DNA of 42,179 nucleotides. Source: Flectobacillus sp. BAB-3569. GTDB lineage: Bacteria > Bacteroidota > Bacteroidia > Cytophagales > Spirosomataceae. Both the position numbers and the translations under genes were made by a program. The stretch lies in NCBI RefSeq assembly GCF_002270355.1, contig NZ_NJFZ01000027.1, positions 1 through 42,179 of the forward strand, in the 5' to 3' direction. This document shows, one piece after another, positions 26,515 to 34,946 of the stretch. The notes under the pieces were generated by a model that worked only from the letters and a program-made list of their open reading frames with translations, searched no databases and was not told the origin of the DNA. Position 1 is the first letter of the stretch, and every line of letters starts with the position of its first letter.

Positions 26515-27654
26515 ATGCTAACTATGAAAAAATTATTACTACTTATTCCAGTACTATTACTATTCGGGTATCTGATTTGGTCCAATCTCGATCGACAAGA
26601 GCTTGACCTCCCTACTGATGCTCAATTCAGAGACTATCAAACGATTGGTATTGATTCAGGTCGTGGAAATCTCATTGGAATTCAACCTTTCATGGTCACA
26701 GCAGACTATAGTTCAGAGAAAGCTTTTTATAAAAAAATGGATGGTTATTTTGCTCAGCTCAAACAACGCCATTGGCTCAACAGCAAAAGTATTGTTGTGC
26801 TTCCCGAATATTTGGGCACATGGTTGGTAACTGTTAATGAAAAGCATTCGGTATATACTTCGCCCTCATCAGCCAAGGCATTGCAAACGATGGCACTCAG
26901 TAATTTAGGAAGTTATGCGAGTGCCTATTTGAGTGTTCCCGATTCTGTTAAAGTACATCCAAGATATGCTATTTTTAAGATGAAAGCGGAAATAATGGCA
27001 AAGATTTATGGTAATGTTTTCAAGAAAATCGCCTCCACGTATCAGGTACATATTGTGGCGGGGTCTATTCTTTTGCCTAATCCCAAAGTTGAAAACAATG
27101 AGATCATTCCACAAGATGGACTCATGTATAATGTCTCGGCAGTGTTTCGCCCAAATGGAACTATTGCTATTGATTTGGTCAAAAAAAGCTTTCCTATTGC
27201 TGAAGAACAAGCATTTTTAGCTGCTTCGCCAATACAAAACCTTCCAAGTTTCGACACTCCTGCAGGTAAATTGGGAGTACTAATTTGTGCGGATTCATGG
27301 TTTCAAGAGGGTTATCAAGTTCTTATGCAAAAGGGTGTGAAAATTCTGGCTGTGCCTTCATTCTGTTCTATCAATTTTGGTTGGCAAATTCCCTGGACTG
27401 GCTACAGTGGTTGGCCAACGCCAGTACAAGCCAAAGCTGATATTGGCATTTTGACAGAAGGACAAGCTTGGCTAAAATATGCCATGGTAGGAAAAGCATT
27501 TACAGTTGGGAATATGCAGGCAGGGATGAATGTATTTCTAAAGGGGCAGTTATGGGATTTTGGATTTGATGGAAGAACGACCTCTACTCTTGGTACAAAA
27601 TCATATACTGACAATCAATCACTTAGCTCAACCGCAACGTGTTTATGGCTTTAA
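26515..27654 (+). CDS. Membrane-anchored nitrilase-family (carbon-nitrogen hydrolase) protein
   Basis: The product is 379 aa. An N-terminal hydrophobic segment (about 7-22, KLLLLIPVLLLFGYLIW) acts as an uncleaved anchor or signal. The remainder is a CN-hydrolase domain with the Glu-Lys-Cys triad: Glu98 in VVLPEYLG, Lys223 or 224 in IDLVKKSFP, and Cys258 in GVLICADSWF. The family hydrolyses or transfers amide/nitrile groups; apolipoprotein N-acyltransferase shares the fold but has many membrane segments, which are absent here. The substrate is unknown. The start could be the ATG at 26515 or the one at 26524 (MKKLLLL); both preserve the anchor. It is transcribed away from folA with a 173-base divergent gap, and is followed by an unknown gene 304 bases on. 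Confidence 0.82.
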   Translation: MLTMKKLLLLIPVLLLFGYLIWSNLDRQELDLPTDAQFRDYQTIGIDSGRGNLIGIQPFMVTADYSSEKAFYKKMDGYFAQLKQRHWLNSKSIVVLPEYLGTWLVTVNEKHSVYTSPSSAKALQTMALSNLGSYASAYLSVPDSVKVHPRYAIFKMKAEIMAKIYGNVFKKIASTYQVHIVAGSILLPNPKVENNEIIPQDGLMYNVSAVFRPNGTIAIDLVKKSFPIAEEQAFLAASPIQNLPSFDTPAGKLGVLICADSWFQEGYQVLMQKGVKILAVPSFCSINFGWQIPWTGYSGWPTPVQAKADIGILTEGQAWLKYAMVGKAFTVGNMQAGMNVFLKGQLWDFGFDGRTTSTLGTKSYTDNQSLSSTATCLWL

Positions 27655-27958
27655 CGCCATTTAGGAAGTCTTACTTTACCGTTTAAAAAAATGAAGTGAA
27701 AATAATGTTAAATTTCAATTTTTTATGTTAAGTTTATATGTTATTGCACTAATTGCTTGCCAAATGTTTGTTTGCAAAATCATTACCAATCAGTTAGTAT
27801 TAATAACAAAAATAAGTTAACGATATTAATATAGGTATAGGCAAAAACGTCAATGGAATTTTCTATTGACGTTTTTTTGGTCTACGATATACGATATGAT
27901 GAAAATTAATTCATATATCAAGCCACGTATTTTATCATTACTCCCATAAGAGATTACT
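27655..27958 (+). other. Intergenic gap between nitrilase-family and unknown gene
   Basis: This 304-base AT-rich stretch holds a terminator (27843-27878). About 80 bases remain for a promoter of the next gene. I see no small gene and no clear TAnnTTTG box in it. Confidence 0.5.
27843..27878 (+). terminator. Intrinsic terminator
   Basis: AAAAACGTCAAT (27843-27854) pairs with ATTGACGTTTTT (27865-27876) around a 10-base loop, and the T-run reaches 27878. It lies about 190 bases after the nitrilase-family stop and separates that gene from the following one. Confidence 0.85.
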
Positions 27959-28579
27959 ATGTTTTTACTAGACGACTCTGCTCACTATACCAATCATAAA
28001 GACGTTTGGCCAGACTATCAAAAAGCGTTGAAGGCTACAATCATTTCACAATCACGATTTCTTGATGATACAGTTGCCTTGGAAAGGCAGCATCGTAATT
28101 GGAAAACCAGACTAGAGGTTGACTACAGGACACTAGACAAACATAATCCTCCCTTTACTCGGATGCGTTGTCGGTATAAGACCTTAGATAACTTTGTTTT
28201 TAGGATTTATGAAGAGGGTTGGCTTGGTATCGTTGGTAAAGTATTGGGTGCGCAAGACCTTACGATTGGCAATACAAAATTTGATGAGAAATTTATTATC
28301 AAAAGTAATCACCACAAAATCCAAGATTTACTAACAAACAGCTCTGTCAAAACGAGTCTTCTTTCTATTTCTCAGCAAGTAAACTTCCAATTCAGAATTG
28401 TAGATAATAGTGGTATTTTTATGGATGGTCTACCCGATGGAGTACATGAATTATACATGGAAATGGACGGTATTATCCTCAACTTTAAGACCATTAAAAC
28501 TATGTTTGAGCTATTTATAGAGGTAATGGATTCGTTAGAAAAACTAGGAACAGCTGTAGATGAGAAGGTTGAATTTTAA
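27959..28579 (+). CDS. Hypothetical cytoplasmic protein
   Basis: The product is 206 aa with no signal peptide, no membrane segment and no motif I can assign with confidence. Its centre has the pattern ...GNTKFDEKFIIKSNHHKIQDLL (about 104-125), followed by a strand-rich part (FQFRIVDNSGIFMDG) and a C-terminal amphipathic helix (MFELFIEVMDSLEKLG). A FDxxFxIKS motif occurs in some uncharacterised bacterial proteins of similar design, but I cannot name the family. It is flanked by its own upstream terminator and the shared terminator at 28712-28752, so it is monocistronic and convergent with carB. Confidence 0.72.
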   Translation: MFLLDDSAHYTNHKDVWPDYQKALKATIISQSRFLDDTVALERQHRNWKTRLEVDYRTLDKHNPPFTRMRCRYKTLDNFVFRIYEEGWLGIVGKVLGAQDLTIGNTKFDEKFIIKSNHHKIQDLLTNSSVKTSLLSISQQVNFQFRIVDNSGIFMDGLPDGVHELYMEMDGIILNFKTIKTMFELFIEVMDSLEKLGTAVDEKVEF

Positions 28580-28605
28580 TTTTCTAAGGTAGTCGTATGT
28601 GCTTT

Positions 28606-28679
28606 AGGCAACAGGCACTAGGCAAAGAGTTTTAACATGTTTTTGCCGAAAGCCCATTGCTGAAAGTCGAAAGCCAAAT
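28606..28679. repeat. Two heptanucleotide-repeat tracts
   Basis: AGGCAAC-AGGCACT-AGGCAAA (28606-28626) and GCCGAAA-GCCCATT-GCTGAAA-GTCGAAA-GCCAAAT (28645-28679) keep strict 7-base spacing. The segment between them (GAGTTTTAACATG) together with AGGCAAA recurs inverted near 33122-33146. The element sits right after the stop of the unknown gene at 27959. Confidence 0.75.
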
Positions 28680-28711
28680 AGTTGGATTTTATTTTGCCTA
28701 CTAACTTCTAC

Positions 28712-28752
28712 AAAAAAAGGGCTTCGAGTAACTAGCACTCAAAGCCCCTTTT
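28712..28752. terminator. Bidirectional terminator between convergent genes
   Basis: GGGCTTCGAGT (28719-28729) pairs with ACTCAAAGCCC (28737-28747) with one mismatch. Seven A precede the stem, giving a T-run for carB transcripts on the minus strand, and CTTTT follows it on the plus strand. It lies about 25 bases after the carB stop. Confidence 0.85.
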
Positions 28753-28775
28753 ATTATTTATAATTTGTATTTTTC

Positions 28776-31601
28776 TTATTTAGAAAGATACAAATTACGT
28801 TCGCTATACACTTTGCGGAAGAACTCATCTTTCAATGAATCAATGAAGTAAATGGCTTCACCTGTTGATTTCATTTCTGGCCCTAATTCCATATTTACAT
28901 TCGGGAATTTGTTGAATGAGAATACTGGAATCTTGATTGCCCATCCGTTTTTCTTAGGAGCAAAGTTGAAGTCTTTCAATTTAGCACCTAGCATTACTTT
29001 AGTAGCGTAGTTTACATACGGCTCTTGGTATGCTTTACAGATAAATGGTACCGTACGCGAAGCACGTGGGTTAGCTTCGATGATATACACAACTTCGTCT
29101 TTAACGGCAAACTGAATGTTAATCAAACCTTTTGTTTGAAGTGCTAAAGCAATTTTTCTTGTATGATCTTCGATTTGACGAATTACATTTTCAGATAAAT
29201 CGAATGGAGGTAATACCGAGTGAGAGTCACCAGAGTGAATACCCGCAGGCTCGATGTGCTCCATTACTCCGATGATATAAACATCTTCGCCATCACAAAT
29301 TGCATCAGCTTCTGCTTCGATCGCGTTCTCAAGGAAATGATCTAGCAAAATTTTGTTACCTGGAATATCACGTAAGATGTCTACTACGTGTTGCTCCAAT
29401 TCTTGCTCGTTGATTACAATCTTCATTGATTGTCCACCCAATACGTAAGAAGGACGAACCAACAAAGGATACCCCAATTGACGACCTAATTCTACTGCGT
29501 TGTCAGCATCTTCACAAACTCCAAATTTAGGATATGGAATGTCATTTTCTTTCAACAATGTAGAGAATGCACCACGGTCTTCAGCTAAGTCAAGGGCTTC
29601 GAAAGATGTACCAATAATTTTGATACCATATTTCGATAATTTCTCAGCTAATTTAAGTGCAGTCTGACCACCCAACTGAACGATAACACCTTCTGGTTTT
29701 TCGTGTTGGATAATGTCATAAACGTGCTCCCAGAATACTGGTTCGAAGTATAATTTATCAGCGATATCGAAGTCTGTCGAAACTGTTTCAGGGTTTGAGT
29801 TAATCATGATTGCCTCATAACCTGCTTCTTTTGCCGCCAAAATACCGTGTACACAAGAATAGTCAAATTCGATACCTTGACCGATACGGTTAGGACCAGA
29901 ACCCAATACGATTACTTTTTTCTTATCAGTTGCTACCGACTCATTATCAAGCGTTTCTGAACCTTGCGAGAATGATGAGTAGAAATAAGGAGTTTTTGCT
30001 TCAAACTCAGCTGCACAAGTATCTACGCATTTGTAAACACGTGTAATACCGTAGCTTGTACGCAAGTCGTGTACTTCAGATTCTAAACAACGTAAAGCGT
30101 AAGCAATTTGACGGTCAGCAAAACCTTTGTGTTTTGCTTCTTCCAATAATGCTTTTGGTACAGACTGAAGTGTGTATTTCTCTAGTTCATTTTCCACTCT
30201 TACTAAATCTTCCACTTGGTATAAGAACCATTTGTCAATCTTAGTAGCGTTGCGGATTGTTTTGAACGAGATACCCATTTTGAAGGCATCGTAGATATGG
30301 AACAGACGATTCCAAGATGGATTAGCCAATGACTTCATGATAGCATCTTGATCGCGCAAGCCTTTGCCATCTGCTCCCAAACCATTACGTTTGATTTCGA
30401 GTGATTGACAAGCTTTTTGCAATGCCTCTTGGAAGTTACGACCAATACCCATAGCCTCACCTACTGACTTCATTTGGAGACCCAAAGATTTGTCAGCTCC
30501 GTGGAATTTATCAAAGTTCCAACGTGGTACTTTCACAATCACGTAGTCAAGCGCTGGTTCAAAAAACGCAGAAGTTGAACCTGTGATAGCGTTAGTTAAT
30601 TCGTCAAGGTTGTAGCCAATCGCCATTTTAGCAGCGATTTTAGCAATTGGATAACCAGTTGCTTTCGAAGCCAAAGCCGAAGAACGAGATACACGTGGAT
30701 TGATTTCGATAGCAATGATATCGTCAGTATCAGGATTCAAGGCAAACTGAACGTTACAACCACCCGCAAACTTACCAATCGCATTCATCATCTTGATGGC
30801 CATGTCACGCATCTTTTGGTAGATAGTGTCTGGCAAAGTCATCGCTGGAGCTACTGTAATAGAGTCACCAGTGTGAATACCCATTGGGTCAAAGTTCTCG
30901 ATAGAACAGATAATGATTACGTTGCCTAAGTTGTCACGCAACAACTCAAGTTCGTATTCTTTCCAACCCATGATAGATTGTTCTACCAATACTTCATGCG
31001 TAGGCGAAGCGTGCAAACCTTTGTTAAGAGCAGCGTCAAAATCTTTTGGCTCATTAACAAAACCACCACCAGTACCACCCAAGGTAAACGAAGGACGAAT
31101 AACCAACGGGAAGCCTGTTTCCTGCGCAATTTCTTTACCCTCCAAGAAAGAACGAGCAGTACGACCTTTACAAACGCCAACACCAATTTCTAGCATTTTC
31201 AAACGGAACTTCTCGCGGTCTTCGGTAGTTTCAATCGCATTGATGTCTACACCGATGATACGTACTCCGTATTTTTCCCAGATACCTGCAGCGTCGCAAT
31301 CGATAGCTAAATTTAATGCCGTCTGACCACCCATAGTTGGCAAAACGGCATCGACTTTGTGTTTCTCTAAGATTTCAATAATAGACTTTTTCTCAAGTGG
31401 CTTCAGATATACATGGTCTGCATTGAGAGGGTCTGTCATAATCGTGGCAGGATTCGAGTTAATCAAAATAACCTCGATTCCTTCTTCACGAAGTGAACGC
31501 GCTGCTTGCGAGCCAGAATAGTCAAATTCGCAAGCCTGACCGATGATAATTGGACCTGAACCGATAATGAGAACGGACTTGATGGATGTGTCTTTAGGCA
31601 C
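28776..31601 (-). CDS. carB: Carbamoyl-phosphate synthase large subunit, short form
   Basis: This 941-aa enzyme makes carbamoyl phosphate from bicarbonate, ATP and ammonia channelled from CarA, for arginine and pyrimidine synthesis. The two ATP-grasp halves are visible: SVLIIGSGPIIIGQACEFDY (9-28) and its repeat VIVLGSGPNRIGQGIEFDYS (about 560-580), each followed by INSNP and by a QLGGQTALKLA/TMGGQTALNLA motif. The protein ends at about the residue where the E. coli enzyme (1073 aa) begins its MGS-like allosteric domain, so that domain is missing; I recall this length as usual in Bacteroidota CarB. The start is GTG at 31601, supported by the conserved opening MPKDTSIKSVLIIGSG. carA is not adjacent. 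Confidence 0.95.
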   Translation of the reverse strand: MPKDTSIKSVLIIGSGPIIIGQACEFDYSGSQAARSLREEGIEVILINSNPATIMTDPLNADHVYLKPLEKKSIIEILEKHKVDAVLPTMGGQTALNLAIDCDAAGIWEKYGVRIIGVDINAIETTEDREKFRLKMLEIGVGVCKGRTARSFLEGKEIAQETGFPLVIRPSFTLGGTGGGFVNEPKDFDAALNKGLHASPTHEVLVEQSIMGWKEYELELLRDNLGNVIIICSIENFDPMGIHTGDSITVAPAMTLPDTIYQKMRDMAIKMMNAIGKFAGGCNVQFALNPDTDDIIAIEINPRVSRSSALASKATGYPIAKIAAKMAIGYNLDELTNAITGSTSAFFEPALDYVIVKVPRWNFDKFHGADKSLGLQMKSVGEAMGIGRNFQEALQKACQSLEIKRNGLGADGKGLRDQDAIMKSLANPSWNRLFHIYDAFKMGISFKTIRNATKIDKWFLYQVEDLVRVENELEKYTLQSVPKALLEEAKHKGFADRQIAYALRCLESEVHDLRTSYGITRVYKCVDTCAAEFEAKTPYFYSSFSQGSETLDNESVATDKKKVIVLGSGPNRIGQGIEFDYSCVHGILAAKEAGYEAIMINSNPETVSTDFDIADKLYFEPVFWEHVYDIIQHEKPEGVIVQLGGQTALKLAEKLSKYGIKIIGTSFEALDLAEDRGAFSTLLKENDIPYPKFGVCEDADNAVELGRQLGYPLLVRPSYVLGGQSMKIVINEQELEQHVVDILRDIPGNKILLDHFLENAIEAEADAICDGEDVYIIGVMEHIEPAGIHSGDSHSVLPPFDLSENVIRQIEDHTRKIALALQTKGLINIQFAVKDEVVYIIEANPRASRTVPFICKAYQEPYVNYATKVMLGAKLKDFNFAPKKNGWAIKIPVFSFNKFPNVNMELGPEMKSTGEAIYFIDSLKDEFFRKVYSERNLYLSK

Positions 31602-31932
31602 GGCTGTACTTTATGTTAGTTTTGAAATAATACGTAAAATAAAAGTATTCAGTACTGATTTTCAGCGACTTACTATTAGAACATTCATGATTAATTGAAA
31701 TTTGTGATAAAAACATGTCTCAAAAAATCTAATCATTAGCAAATACCTGATTATCAGAGTGCAATTTTTGTGGAACATCCTTAAATTACATAGCGGTAAC
31801 AAAGGAAGGATATGCTCAAAAATTGCACAAAGGTAATAGATTGAGCCGAAAAACGAAGCCTAAAATTGTATTTATTTAATTTTTCAAAAACTTTCTAAGA
31901 AAAATATTATTCTGTTTTTACCCTAAAAACCC
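31602..31932 (-). other. carB leader / intergenic region
   Basis: This 331-base stretch is without a gene. If the -7 box at 31828-31835 is right, about 220 bases form a carB 5' leader. It includes small symmetric patches such as CTGATAATCAG, but no riboswitch or leader peptide that I can recognise. Confidence 0.45.
31828..31835 (-). promoter_or_regulatory. Candidate carB -7 promoter box
   Basis: On the minus strand the bases read TACCTTTG, fitting TAnnTTTG. The -33 region at the proper distance has no good TTTG. It would imply a leader of roughly 220 bases before the GTG start. Confidence 0.35.
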
Positions 31933-32964
31933 CTAAAATTCGCCTCTAGCAATACGCCAAGCCAGAAAAAAGAATAGTTGCGCACGTTTTTGCAAAATGT
32001 CAAATTCTATCTTATCGACATCGTCGGTTGGTTTGTGATAGTCGTCATGCTCACCGTTGGTAAAAAAGATAATTGGGATATTATGCTTGGCAAAATTGTA
32101 GTGATCTGAACGATAATACAACTGCAATGGGTGCATCTCTGAGCTGTAAGCATAATCCAGAGACAAGTGTGTGTAGGTATTATTAGTATTTTTTAAAAGA
32201 CTATCCAATTTGGGATTCATTTTGTCTGAACCAATCACATAAACATAGTTGGGGTCTTTTTCTTCTTCGTGGTAATGATCAATACGACCTACCATGTCAA
32301 TATTGAGGTTACATACGGTTTTATCGAGTGGTAAAACTGGATGCTCTGTATAAAATTCTGAGCCCAACAACCCCATCTCCTCTCCAGCTACCGTCATCAA
32401 CAAAATACTTCTTGAAGGTTTATAACCTGCTTTTTGTGCCTCCGCAAAGGCGGTAGCCAAAGCCAAAATCGTAGATGTGCCTGAGCCATCATCATCGGCT
32501 CCGTTATATACTTTCCCTTGATCTTTTCCTAAATGGTCGTAATGTGCTGTAATAACGACTACTTCGTCTTTTCTATCTGTGCCTTCAATAAAGCCCAGTA
32601 CATTTTCGGTAGGAATGACGCCTCGTCCTTTGATATGCTGTGTTTTAGGAGCATGAATGACACTATATTGTTCTAAGAAATACCGTTTAATATAAAATGG
32701 TTGAATAAAACTATCTCCTTTGAGGCTATCTTTTACGATTGGTAATAAGCCTTGGCTCTCAAAATGTTTTGCTATATACTGAGCCGCCTTTTTTTGTCCA
32801 ACAGTACCTGTACGACGACCCGCTAGCTCATCGGATGCAATGTAGGTTAAATGTTTTTTTAATTCTGGCACCGAAATATACTGCGCAAATCGAAGTGCAG
32901 TGCTGTCTTGAGCCTGTAAATAATAGGGAATTAATGTTAAACAGAAGAGTAATTTTTTAAGCAT
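31933..32964 (-). CDS. Secreted M28 family metallopeptidase, short paralogue
   Basis: The product is 343 aa. The ATG at 32964 opens a good signal peptide (MLKKLLFCLTLIPYYLQAQ). The frame stays open further up to 33087, but that extra part encodes heptad-repeat DNA and is rejected. M28 aminopeptidases carry two zinc ions; the ligands are visible as His141 (TAHYDHLG), Asp157 (GADDDGSG), catalytic Glu195 and ligand Glu196 (AGEEMG), Asp223 (NIDMVGR) and His310 (DYHKPTDD). It has no protease-associated insert, unlike its paralogue at 33348-34946, with which it shares long stretches (GSEFYxxHPVLPL, YYRSDHYNFAK). It probably releases amino acids from peptides in the periplasm or outside; specificity is unknown. 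Confidence 0.9.
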   Translation of the reverse strand: MLKKLLFCLTLIPYYLQAQDSTALRFAQYISVPELKKHLTYIASDELAGRRTGTVGQKKAAQYIAKHFESQGLLPIVKDSLKGDSFIQPFYIKRYFLEQYSVIHAPKTQHIKGRGVIPTENVLGFIEGTDRKDEVVVITAHYDHLGKDQGKVYNGADDDGSGTSTILALATAFAEAQKAGYKPSRSILLMTVAGEEMGLLGSEFYTEHPVLPLDKTVCNLNIDMVGRIDHYHEEEKDPNYVYVIGSDKMNPKLDSLLKNTNNTYTHLSLDYAYSSEMHPLQLYYRSDHYNFAKHNIPIIFFTNGEHDDYHKPTDDVDKIEFDILQKRAQLFFFLAWRIARGEF

Positions 32965-33033
32965 AATTGTTCTTGGATAAATGGTACTTTTGGTGAACAG
33001 GCGAAAGGGGCAACACCTCAAGGTATTAGTGCT

Positions 33034-33161
33034 GAATTGTGAGTTGTGAATTGTGAATGTAAATTTAAGTTTTCGGCTTTGGGCCATGGTCTTTGGACAA
33101 AAATAAGTCTGTGCTTATCAAAAAGCATGTTAAAACTCTTTGCCTGGTGCCTAGTGCCTAT
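33034..33161. repeat. Three heptanucleotide-repeat tracts
   Basis: The tracts are GAATTGT-GAGTTGT-GAATTGT-GAATGTA (33034-33061), GGCTTTG-GGCCATG-GTCTTTG (33075-33095) and TGCCTGG-TGCCTAG-TGCCTAT (33141-33161). Bases about 33122-33146 match 28620-28641 in inverted orientation (CATGTTAAAACTCTTTGCCT), so this is a dispersed family and not local chance. Confidence 0.8.
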
Positions 33162-33254
33162 TACAAAAACCTACTACTATTTCATAAGAAATATTTGACT
33201 GAAAGCTAAATCGTCAGAGTTAATTTTACCTTATTACTTACTGCCCCATGTAGC

Positions 33255-33283
33255 ACAAAGGCAGCCATATAAGCTGCCTTTGT
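33255..33283 (-). terminator. Hairpin after the long M28 peptidase gene
   Basis: ACAAAGGCAGC (33255-33265) and GCTGCCTTTGT (33273-33283) pair perfectly over 11 bases with a 7-base loop, about 65 bases past the stop at 33348. The T-run on the minus strand is short (TTTGT), so efficiency is uncertain. Confidence 0.6.
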
Positions 33284-33347
33284 TGCTTTGACTTTATTTT
33301 TGCGCTTTAGCACTTGATTTGATAACTTCTCAAAATCAGCACTCCTA

Positions 33348-34946
33348 TTAAGGTTTGTTTGAATCTACCACAATACGTTTATCACGATTTGCCAAATCCC
33401 ATGCCATATAGTACACCAATTTGGCACGTTTTTCCATTTTGTTAAATTCAATTTTCTCTACATCGTCGGTAGGCTGGTGATAATCATCATGAACACCGTT
33501 GAAGAAAAATGCTACAGGAATTTTGTTTTTAGCAAAGTTATAATGGTCTGAACGATAATAGAAACGGTTAGGATCATTAGGGTCATTGTAACGGTAATCC
33601 AAATCCATTTTTGTGTACTTGTTATTGCTCGTCTCCATGATTTGATGTAATTCTGAAGACAATTTATCAGAACCAATCACATAGATATAGTCACCTTTTC
33701 CTTCATGTTCTTTGTCGGTACGACCTACCATGTCGATATTGATATCGCAAACTGTGTTTTCCAAAGGCAACACAGGATGTCTTACATAAAACTCAGAACC
33801 TAGCAAGCCTTTTTCTTCACCAGTTACCGTCATAAACAACATACTACGACGAGGACGGTGACCAGCTTTGGCAGCTTTTCCGAAAGCCTCAGAGACTTCC
33901 AATACAGATACCGTTCCAGAGCCATCATCATCTGCACCGTTATAGATTTTACCATCGTTTACACCCACGTGGTCGTAGTGAGAAGTTACCACAACGATTT
34001 CATCTTTTTTATCAGTACCTTCCAAGAAACCCAATACGTTGTAAGTTTCGACAGGAGTAATAGTGCGCTCGATACGTAAAGCGCCTGTTTGTGGTGTCAA
34101 AGAACCAGCAACTGTTTTTTTCGTTTCGGCAGCTTTAGCACGAAGTGCATCCAAATCGCCAGCTTTGATGCCCAACAAATCTGTTGCCATAGCATTGCTC
34201 ACGTTTAGGACAGCAAAATCAGCTCCTTTAGGCTCACCATCTTCACGGAATCCCATACGAGCATTGCCAAAACGCTTCATCATTACTTGGCGCTGTTTGA
34301 TCGCTTTATCAAAATCTTCGTCTGAAGTTTTTGTAATCAATATCATAGCTTTTGCTCCTTTTTCTTTAGCAATCGCCATTTTATCTTTCCAGCTGTCAGC
34401 TTTACTCCATTTTGAAGCTTCGTTACTACCTGAAAGTACATAAGTACCATCGGTATTACGAGGTTCGCCATCAAATGCTACAATCACTTTTCCTTTTACG
34501 TCCATGGTAGCGTAGTCGCTCAAGCGAGATTCGTCGATACCATAACCCACAAATACGAAATCTACTTTTTCTTCAGTGTTGATTGGAGCTGTATTGCTAG
34601 CAATAAAGTCTTGGAGATACACATAAGTCTTGGTATTGGACTTGATATAAAATTCGCCCCAACCACGTTTTACTAAATCTACTAATTGGAAATGCGATTT
34701 GTCGGCACCAACGATTCCTTTCAAGCCTACCGATTCGAAATGATTGGCAATGTATTGTGCAGCTACTTTTTGTTCTGGCGAGCCAGTGTCTCTACCTTTT
34801 AGGCTATCAGAGGCAATAAATGTAAGATGTTTTTTTAGGTCGTCAGCCTTGATGGTATTAGCGTACTTAGCAATCACTTTATCCTGTGCCAAAGTAGCCG
34901 TACCAGTCATGAGCAACAAGACAGCGGGTACTATCAGTTTTTTCAT
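33348..34946 (-). CDS. Secreted M28 family metallopeptidase with PA-like insert
   Basis: The product is 532 aa. A signal peptide (MKKLIVPAVLLLMTGTATLA-Q) is followed by a helical start shared with the shorter paralogue (KHLTFIASDSLKGRDTG, residues 39-55). A protease-associated-like domain spans about 120-255 (VFVGYGIDES, DVKGKVIVAFDGEP, GAKAMILI). The peptidase core has zinc ligands and catalytic residues His323 (TSHYDHVG), Asp339 (GADDDGSG), Glu377/Glu378 (TGEEKG), Asp405 (NIDMVGR) and His490 (DYHQPTDD). All are intact. The layout suggests a periplasmic or secreted aminopeptidase/glutamate-carboxypeptidase-like enzyme. It lies in tandem with its paralogue but with a terminator-like hairpin in between, so each may have its own promoter. 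Confidence 0.93.
   Translation of the reverse strand: MKKLIVPAVLLLMTGTATLAQDKVIAKYANTIKADDLKKHLTFIASDSLKGRDTGSPEQKVAAQYIANHFESVGLKGIVGADKSHFQLVDLVKRGWGEFYIKSNTKTYVYLQDFIASNTAPINTEEKVDFVFVGYGIDESRLSDYATMDVKGKVIVAFDGEPRNTDGTYVLSGSNEASKWSKADSWKDKMAIAKEKGAKAMILITKTSDEDFDKAIKQRQVMMKRFGNARMGFREDGEPKGADFAVLNVSNAMATDLLGIKAGDLDALRAKAAETKKTVAGSLTPQTGALRIERTITPVETYNVLGFLEGTDKKDEIVVVTSHYDHVGVNDGKIYNGADDDGSGTVSVLEVSEAFGKAAKAGHRPRRSMLFMTVTGEEKGLLGSEFYVRHPVLPLENTVCDINIDMVGRTDKEHEGKGDYIYVIGSDKLSSELHQIMETSNNKYTKMDLDYRYNDPNDPNRFYYRSDHYNFAKNKIPVAFFFNGVHDDYHQPTDDVEKIEFNKMEKRAKLVYYMAWDLANRDKRIVVDSNKP

Larger units (their letters stand above)
32965..33347. other. Gap between paralogous M28 genes with repeats and a hairpin
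   Basis: These 383 bases separate the two tandem peptidase genes. They contain three heptad-repeat tracts (33034-33161) and a hairpin terminator (33255-33283). No gene is present; the open frame covering 32965-33087 is repeat DNA read through. Confidence 0.6.

Noticed and set aside
31602-31822. A riboswitch or pyrimidine-responsive attenuator before carB
   Set aside because: Only small symmetric patches are visible; no recognisable conserved riboswitch core or leader peptide with a terminator.
32965-33087. N-terminal extension of the short M28 peptidase
   Set aside because: It is translated heptad-repeat DNA ahead of a complete signal peptide beginning at 32964.
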